Assembly (NCBI RefSeq): GCF_000372725.1
Contig: NW_005201259.1
Coordinates: 210,437 to 274,436, forward strand
DNA: 64,000 bases
Source of the DNA: Emiliania huxleyi CCMP1516
Taxonomy: Eukaryota > Haptophyta > Isochrysidales > Noelaerhabdaceae
Reading direction: 5' to 3'
In this document: positions 32,143 to 45,380 of the stretch, in pieces
How positions within the stretch are numbered: the first letter of the stretch is position 1
How the letters are laid out: each line of letters starts with the position of its first letter
The notes under the pieces: generated by a model
Seen by the model: only the letters and a program-made list of their open reading frames with translations
What the model was told of the DNA's origin: nothing
The model's database searches: none
Position numbers and translations under genes: made by a program

Positions 32143-33690
32143 TCAGGCGCCAGCCGCTGCCGCCGCCGGCGTGAACTTGATCCACTGAAGCTCCGAGAAC
32201 GTCCTCACCTTGAAGCGCCAGAGTTCTGAGAAGAAGCTCTGGACCGTTCCCCACGGCTGCGCCCCGCCCAGCTTCGGGAAGCGCCCCCTGTTGCGCGTCA
32301 CGTATCCAGAGCTGAGGTTGAAGGGGACAGCCTGCGACTCCTCGACCCCATCCGCGCAGGGGCACAGCATGCCCATGCCGTGCCGCCCAAGGTAGTTGAT
32401 CATGTCACAAAAGTAGCGCGCCATCATGTCAGCTCTCAGCGTCCAGGACGCGTTGGTGTAGCCCAAGATGTAGAAGAGGTTCGGCACGCCCGAGAGCATG
32501 CAGCCGCGGAAGACGAAGTGATTTGGCGCGTCGTACGGCACCCCGTCGACGCTCACCTTCATGGTGCTCATCGGGAAGTTGTGCTGCAGAGTCAGGCCCG
32601 TGGCGGAGACGACGATGTCGGCCTCAAGCACTTCGCCCCCGCCGGTGCAGACGCCGCTCTCCACAAACCTGGCCACGTGGTCGGTCACCACGCTAGCCCT
32701 GCCCGTGCGGAGGGCGGCAAACAAGCTGCCGTCAGGGTCGAGGCACAGGCGCTGGTCCCAGACGCCGTACGAGGGAGAGAAGTGCGTGTCGGCGTCGACG
32801 TGATCCGGGCAGAGCTTGCGAGCCTCGGCGATGAACCGTTGCTTGGCGGCCGCCCTGAACCACTGCGCGTAGGCGTACACGACCGCGCCCTGCAGAATGG
32901 TCAGCCACTTCTGCAAAAAGTAGCCGATGCGTGCGCCAAAGAGCCGCTCCAACACGGAAAGCGCTCGGTCCTTCTTGTGCTTCGGAGCGACATAGTAGTA
33001 GCTCGGTGAGCGCTGTAGCATGACGACGCTCGTTGCGCCGCTGTCGATGAGGGCGGGCACCATGGTCACGGCCGTGGCTCCCGATCCGATCACGATCACT
33101 CGCTTGCCCGCGACGTCGAGCGACTCTGGCCACTGCTGAGAGTGCACAAAGGTGCCTTGAAAGCGGTCGGAGCCATCAAAGGCGGGCATGTGCGGCTTTT
33201 CGTACTGGTAGTAGCCTGTCGTCAGGATCAGGAAGCGGCAAACGATCGTCCCGCCAGCGCCCGTGGTCACGGTCCAGCGCTGCGTGGCGCTGGAAAACGA
33301 GGCCGAGACGACGTCGGTGTTCAGTCGGATGTGCTGGCGCAGGCCATGCTCGTCGACAGCGTCGTCGAGGTACTGGCAGATATCCTTGGCCGGCGCAACG
33401 ATGTTGTCGCTCTCCCAGCGCTTCCAGCCGAATCCGAAGGAGAACACGTCCGAGTCGGTGCGAATGCCCGGGTACTTGAAGAAGCTCCACGTGCCGCCGA
33501 GTTTGGCACGGCGCTCAAGGACCGCAAACGTCGTGCCCCGGCAGTGCTTGGAGATGTGGTAGGCGGCACTGATGCCAGAGATCCCGCAGCCGACGACGAG
33601 GACGTCGATCTTCTCCATCGAGTCGGGTGACAATGAAGCCATCGAGTCGGGTGATGCCAGAGATGTCGACATGGCTTCGATCTTCTCCAT
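32143..33690 (-). CDS. flavin-dependent Baeyer-Villiger-type monooxygenase, single exon
   Basis: A 515-residue FAD/NADPH monooxygenase, likely inserting oxygen into ketones or oxidising heteroatoms. The FAD Rossmann motif is VLVVGCGISGISAAYHI, followed by LGGTWSFFKYPGIRTDSD. The type I BVMO fingerprint FxGxxxHxxxWP is present as FQGTFVHSQQWP, and the NADPH-binding motif is VIVIGSGATAVTMVP. The next conserved block is VVSATGL. The start is ambiguous: ATG 33690 begins MEKIEAMSTSLASPDS, and a second MEKIDVLVVG at about 33618 begins the conserved part; the region between contains a short duplication (CACCCGACTCGATGG). No introns occur in 1.5 kb, unlike most neighbours, which is compatible with gene transfer or retroposition. 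The substrate is unknown. Confidence 0.88.
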   Translation of the reverse strand: MEKIEAMSTSLASPDSMASLSPDSMEKIDVLVVGCGISGISAAYHISKHCRGTTFAVLERRAKLGGTWSFFKYPGIRTDSDVFSFGFGWKRWESDNIVAPAKDICQYLDDAVDEHGLRQHIRLNTDVVSASFSSATQRWTVTTGAGGTIVCRFLILTTGYYQYEKPHMPAFDGSDRFQGTFVHSQQWPESLDVAGKRVIVIGSGATAVTMVPALIDSGATSVVMLQRSPSYYYVAPKHKKDRALSVLERLFGARIGYFLQKWLTILQGAVVYAYAQWFRAAAKQRFIAEARKLCPDHVDADTHFSPSYGVWDQRLCLDPDGSLFAALRTGRASVVTDHVARFVESGVCTGGGEVLEADIVVSATGLTLQHNFPMSTMKVSVDGVPYDAPNHFVFRGCMLSGVPNLFYILGYTNASWTLRADMMARYFCDMINYLGRHGMGMLCPCADGVEESQAVPFNLSSGYVTRNRGRFPKLGGAQPWGTVQSFFSELWRFKVRTFSELQWIKFTPAAAAAGA

Positions 33691-33769
33691 CGAGTGACAA
33701 TTTCGAGGTGGCTCGAGCGGCAACGAGGACGGCGTTCCGACTTTTGCTCCTTGTGTTTCTTTTTCAGTG

Positions 33770-34470
33770 TAACGTCCTTCCCCGTAGGAGGACTCTGCTG
33801 ACAGGGTTTGCGATGAGGAACGACCCGAAGGGTTTCTCGGAGGTTAGTGCACCACTAACCGCCGAAGCGCAAGCGCTTGGAGCAAGAGAACTGCGACGGA
33901 TCGGTCTCATACTAGCACCCCACCTCGCGAGCCGACGTTCTGGCTCAGCGAGGTTGCTGCGGAGCACTCGCGGACCGGTTCTTCTGGCCCGGCGAGGCCG
34001 CTGCGGGGCACCCGGCGGCTCGGGTCACTTCTCAGCGCAAACTCAGTCGAGCAGGAGAGGTAAGGTGTGTGTGTGTAAAGGCGGCGCGGCACGGTAAGGG
34101 TCGGTGGTAAGGCAGAGCGGCGGCAACAGACGGCAGGCAGGGCATCGGACGACGGGACAAACGGCACGGCGGGCGCGGCACTGTAGGAGCGTATGGCGGC
34201 ACGGTGGTAACGGACGGCAGGGGGGACGGCGGGCTAAACGGCAAGGGCGGCGCGGCACGGAGGAAGGAGTGGCACGGTAAGGAGCGGCGACACGACGGCA
34301 GACCACGGCAGCGAACGGCGGAGCATTGGGCGGCGGGAAAACGGCTGTGGGCGGGGCGGGAGGGTGAGGCGAGGTGGCGGCGGTGGATCACGAGGAAGTA
34401 GAAGGTCGAGCGCGAGCGTGCGAGCGAGCGGCGAGCGAGCGGCTAGGCGGCGGGAGGGTGAGGCGAGGGT
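33770..34470 (+). repeat. dispersed repeat family F, long copy (about 700 bp)
   Basis: Starts at GGAGGACTCTGCTGACAGGG, continues through the palindrome GGTTAGTGCACCACTAACC and GCGAGCCGACGTTCTGGCTC, and ends in a degenerate GGCGGCACGG-type region. An inverted copy of the whole occupies 49760-50450. Confidence 0.85.
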
Positions 34471-35312
34471 GGTTTTTGCTTGGCCCTGAAATTTAAAAAA
34501 CCTTGCCGGCCATGGGAAACTAAAAAAGAAATCACCCGAGCGGTGAAGGTGAGGTACTATACCAACTAAAGTGATGGCTGGTGGTACTATCCTGCAACCA
34601 CAGTCCTTCTTGCAGATTTTTTTTGTTTTGTTTCCTTCCTGTGACATGTCACATGACAGGCCACTCTCAAGCCCTACAAGCACCAGATCAACGACTTGGA
34701 GTGTTGACATCGTGATTTCCGCGGAAAATTTCTTTTTCTGCTGTGAAATTTCCGGCGTGAAGAGAGGGGAAAACCCGACGGGAGGGCCCAGATGGTACGT
34801 TGTGCTGCCAAGGTCTAGGTCTCCGGTGGTACGTTGTGCTGCCAAGGTGCGATCGATCGAGAGAGAGTGTGTTTGTTTTGTTGCGATCGATGACTGCAAG
34901 GACCAAGGTGTTAGCTCCCCGGCCCTGGGTGTGATGTTACCAACCACAACTGCACTCCAAGTGCTCCAGGTCTTCTTGGATTGATGGGAAGGCGAAACAC
35001 AGTCCGACCAACGACTGGGACACCAACGCGGTATGGGTGGACGCAAGACCGAAGACGGGCGGTGAAGTCTTCTTTGGAGGCGTCGGACAGCGTGAACCGA
35101 CGCGAGGGTCGGTCGGCTCCTAACTAACTAGCTGTATATAATTAATGCTTTTTGCACGGCTGAGCCCCCCCCCCCCCCCTCCCCCGCGCCCATTCCCTGC
35201 CCTCTCCCGCCACACACTCCGTCAGAGCCCCCTCCCCTCTCGCACAACAGGAATTCTGACAATTATCCAGTTGCAACATTCAAATCAATGGGCTCGCCCA
35301 TACCGGAGTGGT
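34471..35312. other. non-coding stretch, lower GC, no gene recognised
   Basis: Contains a local direct repeat GGTACGTTGTGCTGCCAAGGT (34795 and 34830) and the self-complementary GCGATCGATCG. No gene or RNA gene was recognised. Confidence 0.5.
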
Positions 35313-35612
35313 TCGACTCCACGCAAACCCGGAGTGGTGAGGGGCTGGTCGTGCGGTGTTCTCAGGCCCAGTAAGGTAGTGCATCCGACGGTCCGGATCC
35401 TGCTGAACAAAGCTCCTCTTGTAGCTCGATCGGTCACACCGCCATCGCCGTCGGGGAGAGGGGGGACGACACTGCTTTGGCAGCGTGCACCTCGATCCTG
35501 TACCGTGTTTGTTATGACCCCCCCCAATGAACACACCAGTGAGGGTGGGCGAGACGATCGAGGGGTCCCGTACCATGCGGAACCGACCCTATCCAGTGCT
35601 CAAGTGCTCAGC
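35313..35612 (-). repeat. dispersed repeat family E, copy 2 (inverted)
   Basis: Reverse complement of 22501-22790 with scattered differences (shared GGGACCCCTCGATCGTCTCG and CTACAAGAGGAGC on the element strand). It starts next to a hairpin GGAGTGGTTCGACTCC. Confidence 0.85.
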
Positions 35613-35639
35613 TGTATATAGTCACTAGCTAGAGCTCAC

Positions 35640-36065
35640 ACTAGAGGCCGTCATCGCATTCGCCTTCCTGGTACCTACCCAGCGCTGGCTTCTGACTGTC
35701 GTTGCTGTCTCTCCCTTCTCGACTGTCTGTGCTTGCTTGTGCGTCTTGGGTCCGGGGTTGTGTTTTTGTGTGAACAGAATGTTCAATCTCAATGTCCAAC
35801 CCCCCTGCGCGCGGGCCTTCTAGGCCCGCGGGTAGTCTCCCCCCATCCCCAGGGCCCCAGGCATACGACGTATTTTCTTGTCAATAACAAGTTCTGTGAC
35901 ACGATCGAGGGGTCCCGTACCATGCGGAACCGACCCTATCCAGTGCTCAAGTGCTCAAGTCTGTGAACATCCCCAGGGCCTCCAGGGCTCGCACCTCAAC
36001 CTCTCACAGGCCAGCGCACAGCGCCATAGGACGTATTTTCTTCTCAATAACAAGGCTGTGAAGCG
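35640..36065 (+). repeat. dispersed repeat family A, copy 4, interrupted by a family E fragment
   Basis: Contains CTCGACTGTCTGTGCTTG, the palindrome GCGGGCCTTCTAGGCCCGC, GGTAGTCTCCCCCCATCC and two copies of GACGTATTTTCTT...CAATAACAAG, separated by a 60-base family E tail (35897-35957). Confidence 0.8.
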
Positions 36066-36135
36066 GGGTACCCCAACCTCACTCCACACCACCACCATCG
36101 GCGCTCGCACGCTCCTCTGCTCGGCCGCTGGACGC

Positions 36136-38967
<2,832 letters not shown>

Positions 38968-39420
38968 GCAGCAGCAACCGCAGTTCCCGCGCAGCCAATT
39001 AACTAAGGCTCGACGGCACACAGCATGTGCATGGCGTCGTCTCTCGCGAGGAATATACTACCGCGTTACTCTCATCGTATAAGCTAAAGCCGTAACCCCT
39101 ATTGCTTATCGTACGGACAGGTCGGACTCGGAGCTCGGACGTCGGAGGCGGCGCGCGCACGGGGCGCAGTCCGCAGAGTCTATCTGATTCTCAGTCTGCC
39201 CGCGAGATCCGAGAACCGATGACTCGGTTCTCGCAAAATAAGTCGCGTCGTTTTATATCCGTGTGGTTACTGAGGAAAGATCGACGAGATCAATGCGATG
39301 CAGGCATGGGATGGCACCTGAGACGCGGTTTCAGAGCTCGCCCCACTAGCCGCGAGTCGTGAGACGAATAAAACTCGAGCATCGGCCCGGACTCATGAGT
39401 CATGTCCACATTCGGACGCG

Positions 39421-40659
39421 CTACTCGGACGGCTGGATTACGCGCAGCTTGTCGGCGATGAAATCGTGCATATGCTGCGGCAGCGACTCGGCAAGCAGAC
39501 GGTGGTATATCTCGGCGGCGATCGATGCGTTGCCCATCTTGACGTACATGTTTGCCTTTGGGGAGGGAAGCGGGCGGCTCCGGTAAAGAGCTCGGCGAGT
39601 CGCCATCTCTTTCTCTCGCCCGCGCTGCAGTCCCTTGGGTGCGTCTCTCGCGCGAGATCGCGGCGCCAACACACTCGCGGCTACTCCTCGCGCTACTCCT
39701 CGCCGTGGAGACGAGAGTCGCGGGCTTTGGCAGCAGCAAGTAGGCGCGCTCAAAGCTGGTGCACGCGGACTGGTAGTCCTTCGCGTCGTTGGCGCGCCGC
39801 GCCGCCTCGAAGTGGGCCTGCGCCTTGTCGACGTCGGCCTGTGAGACGCTGCCGCGATTGGCGCGCGAGATGAGCCGGTCGACGTAGCGGGCCGTGTTTG
39901 TGCTCCCAGCCGCAGAGCTGCTGCTCACCTACTCGCAGCCGCGCCGCGCTGAAGGCCGCCGCACGTCGCGCCATCGCCCTGCGGCGGACCGCGCTCGCCA
40001 TCGACGACGGGGTCGCCGGCCGCGAGGCGCCGCGAGAGGGGATGGCGGATGAGCTCTGCGAGTGGCCCGTCGCCGGCTGCGGCGGCTGCGGCGGCTGCGG
40101 CGGCTGCGGCGGCGGCTGCTGGCGGGTGGGTGGCTGCAGGCGGGAAGGGTGCTCGACGTGCTTGAGGGGCGAGGGCGGGCGAGGGGCGGCGGCGGCGGGC
40201 GGCGGCGACGAAGGCGCGGCGGCCGCGCTGCCGCTGCGGGCCACTGCGGCGGCGGCGGAAGCGGAGGGAGCGGCCCGCGGCATGACGGGGCGGGCTGCGC
40301 TGGCGCGAGAGCTCGCAGAGCTGTGCCGCGCCGCCGCTGTCCCTCCCTCGGCCGCCACTCTCTCGGCCGCCGCTGCCGCGCCAGCCTCGCCATGCCGCGC
40401 GCCCGCCGCCTACAGCAAAGGGGCGCGGCTGACGGGCGCCGCATCTCGGCCGCATCTCGGCCGCATCTCGGCCGCATCTCGGCCGCATCTCGGCCGCATC
40501 TCGGCCGCATCTCGGCCGCATCTCGGCTGCATCTCGGCTGCATCTCGGCCGCATCTCGGCCGCATCTCGGCTGCATCTCGGCTGCATCTCGGCTACATCT
40601 CGCCGCCGAGGCTGCCTCCCGCGCGGAGTAGAAGCCCGTCGACTTGCGCATCTGCGCCA
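39421..40659 (-). CDS. TPR-like hypothetical protein, paralogue of its upstream neighbour; 5' exons tentative
   Basis: The well-supported 3' part consists of exons about 39928-39704 and 39555-39421 (GC donor ACG|GCGAGG, exon start GCAAAC). It reads DKAQAHFEAARRANDAKDYQ, FERAYLLLPKPATLVST and ANMYVKMGNASIAAEIYH, a TPR-like helix pair that parallels residues 25-95 of the next gene. Upstream an Ala/Pro-rich exon (about 40411-39940) and a short N-terminal exon starting MRKSTGFYSAREAAS (ATG 40659) are possible, separated by an intron made of an 11-bp minisatellite. A stop codon lies directly before the 39928 border in that frame, so an intron there is required but not resolved. Function unknown. 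Confidence 0.5.
40439..40610. repeat. 11-bp minisatellite CGGCCGCATCT
   Basis: About 15 copies of an 11-base unit with C/T variation in the second part of the unit, most probably intronic in the TPR-like gene on the minus strand. Confidence 0.95.
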
Positions 40660-40689
40660 GGTCGGCCTAGCGCCCGGAGACACGAACCG

Positions 40690-42926
40690 TCACGCGAGGG
40701 CGTCGCGCGCGAGCGTCGCGAGGGGCGGAGGCACGGCGAGGGCGGGGGCAGGGCGGAAGGCGGCGACGCGGCCGTCGCGGCGTGCGTAGGGGTGAGACGG
40801 CGGGGGCAGGGCGAGGGGCAGGGCGAAGCCTTCGGAGGTCGGGGCTGAGAGAGCGAGGTGTCGCGGCGGAGTGTCGGGGCTAGAAGCGGCCACCTGAAGC
40901 TGCGAGCTGCTCTGTAGCGCGGCGGCGAGGCGCCCCTCTGCCTCCGCCAAGAGCCTCTCCGCCTCAGCCCGGCGGGAGGCAGCCTCGTCGGCGCGACAGA
41001 CCTGCATTGTGAGTACGCCAGAGGGGGTGGGTGCGGTCCTGTGTGGAGTGTATTGCGTGGAACACAAGAGCTGCGGATGCAGTGAGTGCAGTTGGAGTGC
41101 AGTTGGAGTGCAGTTGGAGACCATGCTCCGCATCTCGAGGCTGCAGTATTGTATCTTCCAGAGGCTGCAGACCTCGTCGCGCAGTGCTTCGGAGAGCTGA
41201 CGTAGCATCGCCTGCAGAGGTGCAGCCGAGGTGCAGCCGAGGTGCAGCCGAGGTGCAGCCGAGGTGCAGCCGAGGTGCAGTCGAGGTGCAGCCGAGGTGC
41301 AGCCGAGGTGCAGCCGAGGTGCAGCCGAAGTGCAGCCGAGGTGCAGCCGAAGTGCAGTCGAGGTGCAGCCGAGGTGCAGCCGAGGTGCAGCCGAGGTGCA
41401 GCCGAAGTGCAGCCGAGGTGCAGCCGAGGTGCAGTCGAGGTGCAGCCGAGGTGCAGCCGAGGTGCAGCCGAGGTGCAGCCGAAGTGCAGCCGAGGTGCAG
41501 CCGAAGTGCAGCCGAGGTGCAGCCGAAGTGCACCGCACCTCCAGCGACGCCTCTCTCTCTCTGTGCCGCTCGACGAGGCCGCGCCGCTCCGCGCGCAGCT
41601 CCTCCATCTCCGCCTGCAGCAGCTCGCTCGCCGCATCCTCTCGGCTCCTCTCGGCTCCTCTCGGCTCCTCTCGGCTCCTCTCGCGGGCCCCTCCCCTCCT
41701 CTCCGCCTGCACCGCCTCTGCCTCTGCAGACAGAGTACCGAGCGCCCGCCGATGCTCCTCGCGCTGCCGCGCCGCCGTCGCCTCCGCCGCCTCGCGCTGC
41801 TGCTGCTGCTGCCGCTGCTGCAGCAGGTGCACCTACACACTCCGGTCACCTCTGGTCATCTCTGGTCACCTCTGCTCATCTCGAGCGATCACGAGTGATG
41901 TCGGGCCATCCGTGAGTGCGGCTTCGCCTGCGACTGCTGCTGCACAGCTACCTGCCGCCACACCTCCGCCTCCTGCACCGCCCGCTCCTGGAGCGCCTCC
42001 TGCTGCCCCCCTCCCCCACCGCCTCCTCTCCCACCGCCTCCTCCCCCACCGCCGCCTCCTCCGCCTCCCCCACCTCCTCCGCCTCCCCGGCTCTGCTTTG
42101 CCGCGAGGCTCAGCACAGACTCGACCAGCGCTGTGAGCAGCTCTCCCAGCGCCGGCTGCTCCTCTACAGCCGAGGGAAGCGCGGCCTCCAGCCTCGACCG
42201 AAGCCGCGCCGTCGCCGGCGGAGGAGGCGGCGGGGCACCGTCCTCCTCACCAGCCTCCTCACCAGCCTCCTCGCGGGCGGCGGCGGCGGCGGCGGCGGCG
42301 AGAGGGGCGGGCGGCGGCGAATACGAGGCGAGGAGCGGGCCCGCAGCGGACGGGTCGGGCTCCATGGAGAGGGAGCGCACGTGGCGGGAGCTCGACCGGA
42401 GCCAGTCCGGGGTCGCCGCGCCGCCTCCCGGGGTCTCTGCCGCGAGGGCGCGCGGGAGGCGAGGCGGGGTGGCAGCCAGCGATGGCAGCGGCGCGCCATG
42501 GCCGTTGGCGGGGCCAGGCGGCGCTCCGCCGCCCTCATCCTCGTCGGAGAGAGAGGGCGGCGTCGTCACCAGCGCCGCATCGTCGCCACCCTCGCCGCCG
42601 CCCTCGAGCGCAGTCAGCCTCCGCGCCGCAGCCGACCGTTCCGCCTCGCTTCCGACGCCAGCGGCATGGATGGCGCGGTAGATTCCCACGGCGCACGCCA
42701 CGTCGCCCATGTGCGTGCGCATCGAGGCGACGTTGAGCAACGTGGACACTCGCGGACGCAGCCGAAACGCCGCCTCAAACTCAATGGCCGCTTCGGTGTG
42801 GGCACTCGACTGGTGGAGAGCGACGCCAGAGCGGTAGAGCTCTCCGGATCGGTCGGCAGTGGCCGCGTCGAGGACGGGCGGGGCCGACAGAAGAGAGACG
42901 AGCGACTCGCCCGACGAGGAAGCCAT
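40690..42926 (-). CDS. TPR-like / coiled-coil hypothetical protein, 547 residues
   Basis: Not recognised as a named family. Exons 42926-41928, 41832-41539, 41211-41173 and 41001-40690 agree in phase. Residues 20-105 are TPR-like (ELYRSGVALHQSSAHTEAAI, FEAAFRLRPRVSTLLNVASM). A Pro/Ser/Ala-rich linker follows with a poly-Gly tract near residues 290-320. Residues 335-440 are coiled coil (QQRQQQQQREAAEA, ELLQAEMEELRAERRGL), and after intron 3 another helix (ASRRAEAERLLAEAEGRL). The C-terminus is Pro-rich. Intron 2 (41538-41212) consists almost entirely of an 11-bp minisatellite. Intron 1 is GC-AG. Similar organisation to the downstream gene suggests tandem duplication. Confidence 0.65.
41217..41532. 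repeat. 11-bp minisatellite GGTGCAGCCGA filling an intron
   Basis: About 29 copies of the unit with regular variants (GGTGCAGTCGA, AGTGCAGCCGA). It occupies all but the ends of intron 2 of the 547-residue gene. Because 11 is not a multiple of three, both strands are open in all frames, which produces long spurious ORFs. Confidence 0.97.
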
Positions 42927-43296
42927 TTTTTGGAGCGACCGAGCGGGTTCACTTGCGTAAAGAAAGAAAACGTGCACAGCTGGGAATAGGACCGCCGCGA
43001 GCGGCGTGGCGTGGAGCGGTTGAGCATCCCTCCGGGGGCCCCTCTGCGCCGGGGAGGCGTTGTTGGAGGCTAGGACGCAAGCGTCCGTCGCCCTTTTCAA
43101 ACTCGGGGCCCACTCCGCTACGCTCCGACCGACCCGAATTTGGAGGGCCTAAAAGTTTAAGGTGTTGCTGCGCAAAAGGGGTCGGACACAGGGCGCAGCT
43201 CATGCTAAGAGCTAGAAGGGGAGCTAGAGAGAACGACTACCCTGTCCCGTTTATTGCGTATACACCAACACCACAAAAGCTCTCTCTCTCCTGTCC

Positions 43297-43746
43297 TCAC
43301 TCAGAGCACAGAGGGGGGTCACAACTACCGAGTCTCTCGACTAGCTGCCACGTTGCCGACCGAGAGCGGATCTCCTCCTGCTCCGCAAGGAGGGTGGCCA
43401 AGGCTAAAGTCTTGCCGGAGCCGCCGGGCGTGTTGACGACTTGGAGAAGGTCGCCCTTGTGCTTGTGCTTGTAGAGATGCTCGAGGGGGTGCTTTGTGGG
43501 GCGGTGCGCAGCCAGGCCAGCAGAGCTCGTCGGAGGCTGCGTCACGACGGGAGGGTCGCGACAGCAGTCCTCGGGCGAGCCGACGCGCATGTCCAACCAG
43601 CGCTGGGACTCGTTGTGACGGCAGACGCCGGCTGCCTCTCCAACCGCTTCTGCAGCGTCCTTCTTTGCCCGGTGCATGGGCTCGATCCGATTCCGCAGCG
43701 TGTCGTCCCCAGCGGGCGGTGCTGCGCGGGAGGCGGCCGCGGGCAC
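43297..43746 (-). pseudogene. P-loop NTPase fragment, possibly helicase-like
   Basis: The frame contains GDLLQVVNTPGGSGKTLALA, in which GGSGKT fits Walker A, followed by TLLAEQEEIRSRS and an early stop. Upstream residues include CCRDPPVVTQPPTSS and HNESQRWLDMRVG. No Walker B or later helicase motifs follow, so this is a truncated fragment, possibly of a Pif1/Helitron-type or other transposon helicase. The family is uncertain. Confidence 0.35.
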
Positions 43747-44039
43747 GCTGGGCTCGATCAGCTTTCCCTAGCACGGATTTGGCGGACGTTCTTGGCTTCA
43801 ATTTTACGAATGCTTGGCACCAGCTGAAGGCTTGCCCCCGTCCACGGCCCACATCACGCAGTTTCTGCACGGTATTCGGATTTTGCTATTTGTTCGTGTG
43901 GGGGTATATTGCAGATTTGTCAATGGTACCGCGTCTGCGACGCGGGCGCCTTGCGGGCAGAGCCCTTAGCCACCCTTCTTGCGCGGTCAAAAATGCTCCC
44001 AGATGACTGCTCTATTTATTTATTTATTTCCCAAAATCC

Positions 44040-44209
44040 ACCTCTCTCCTTAAAATCCCTGTGTGGTGGCGGCGTGCCGTCCTCGCATCCCTCCTTTCCT
44101 TTGCTGTTTTCTTTCTTTCTCTTTGTACCAAGATCCTGCTCGTGCAGGTGGGGACCCTGTCCTCCTCCCATCCCTCGTTTGGCGTCTCCCGTTTTCTTTC
44201 TTTCTTTAG
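44040..44209 (+). repeat. intron-like repeats (family D), copies d and e in tandem
   Basis: Copy d (44048-44117): TTAAAATCCCTGTGTGG, TGGCGGCGTGCCGTCCTC, CATCCCTC and a T/C-rich end. Copy e (44118-44209): AAGATCCTGCTCGTGCAG|GTGGGGACCCTG, CCTCCCATCCCTCGTTTGG and TTTTCTTTCTTTCTTTAG. Copy e has an ideal GT donor (44148), polypyrimidine tract and TAG acceptor (44207-44209). Confidence 0.7.
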
Positions 44210-44600
44210 ACAAGAACGACTGAAAAAAAGAGGATGTACCGTGGGTTGCGGGCATTAAGAAAACAGGATTCCGCAGCACGCCGCCGTTTCTAAGCCTTTC
44301 CACACCCCTCACCCACCCCATGCCGTGGTTTCTTAGCTCCGGCCGCACTCAGGCCAGAGCCGGCCCTAAGGATTTTTAGGTAAGAAAGAGGTGAGCTGCG
44401 GTCCGGAGGGCGATGCCAGAGTCTGCCGCCGAGTCGGCTCTCTGGATGACGCAGGCGAAGAGAAATTTTGAGCTGGGGCTCCCGTTCACACTCGTGTCTG
44501 GCCTTTTCTCGGCACTCGGGGCCGCGCCTGCGGCGCGCCGTGGTTTCTTAGATTTTTGCGAAAATCGCGAGGGGTGGTTTCTTAATGGGACGTTTTCCGC

Positions 44601-45380
44601 TTAAGGTCATTCACGGGTGTCCGCGGCCCACTGTGCCCGCTGGCTGACGCTGGTAGGACAGTGACCGCCGCAAACCCTGTGATCAGCTCCATGCGATCTC
44701 GGATATTTTTTGTAGGCACCGTAACACCAAAAAACTAGTATGTCTTGCAGTGAAAAGTAATCCGAGCACGCCCGCGGCCGCAATGAATTAAAAGGGGCGG
44801 TTTTCGAGGGGGAATCTGGAGAATCTGGGAATCGGCTCACCACGGATCCCCACCTCATCGAGAAACTTTTCACTGCAAGACATACTAGTTTTTTAAGGTG
44901 CTCTACAACTTAGGCACAAAAGATATGGCATTTGAGGCCATTTAGGGCCCCTTAGACGGTCACTGAGTAGGCCAAAATCCCCACTGGGCCGGGAGCAACC
45001 TTAAGGTCATTCACGGGTGTCCGCGGCCCACTGTGCCCGCTGGTAGGACAGTGATCGCCGCAAACCCTGTGGTCAGCTCGATATCATATCGGATATTTTT
45101 GTAGGCACCGGAACGCCAAAAAACTAGTATGTCTTCAAGGGAAAAGTAATCCGAGCAAACCCGCGGCTGATGGGGTTTTCGAGGGGAATCTGGAGAATCT
45201 GCACTGGGAATCTGCTCACCACGGATCCCCACCTCATCGAGAAACTTTTCACTCCAAGACATACTAGTTTTTCAAGGTGCTCTACAACTTAGGCACAAAA
45301 GATATGGCATTTGAGGCCATTTAGGATTTCTAGACGATCACTGAGTAGGCCAAAATCCCCACTGGGCCGGGAGCAACCTT
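44601..45380. repeat. 400-bp tandem duplication containing a 30-bp inverted repeat
   Basis: TTAAGGTCATTCACGGGTG begins copies at 44601 and 45001. Each copy contains an inverted pair: in copy 1, 44729-44758 (AAAAAACTAGTATGTCTTGC...) is the exact reverse complement of 44865-44894. The arms in copy 2 have diverged slightly. The copies end in CACTGGGCCGGGAGCAACC. No coding capacity. The rest of 43747-44600 and 45381-45973 shows no gene. Confidence 0.9.

Noticed and set aside
35300..35330. GTGGTTCGACTCCAC resembles a tRNA T-arm
   Set aside because: No matching acceptor, D or anticodon arms at tRNA distances, and it lies at the edge of repeat family E.
40690..41915. Several 190-418 codon open frames on both strands across the 11-bp arrays
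   Set aside because: An 11-base repeat is open in all frames; the translations (QPRCSRGAAEV, RLHLGCTSAA repeats) are artefacts. Only the coiled-coil exon 41832-41539 is retained.
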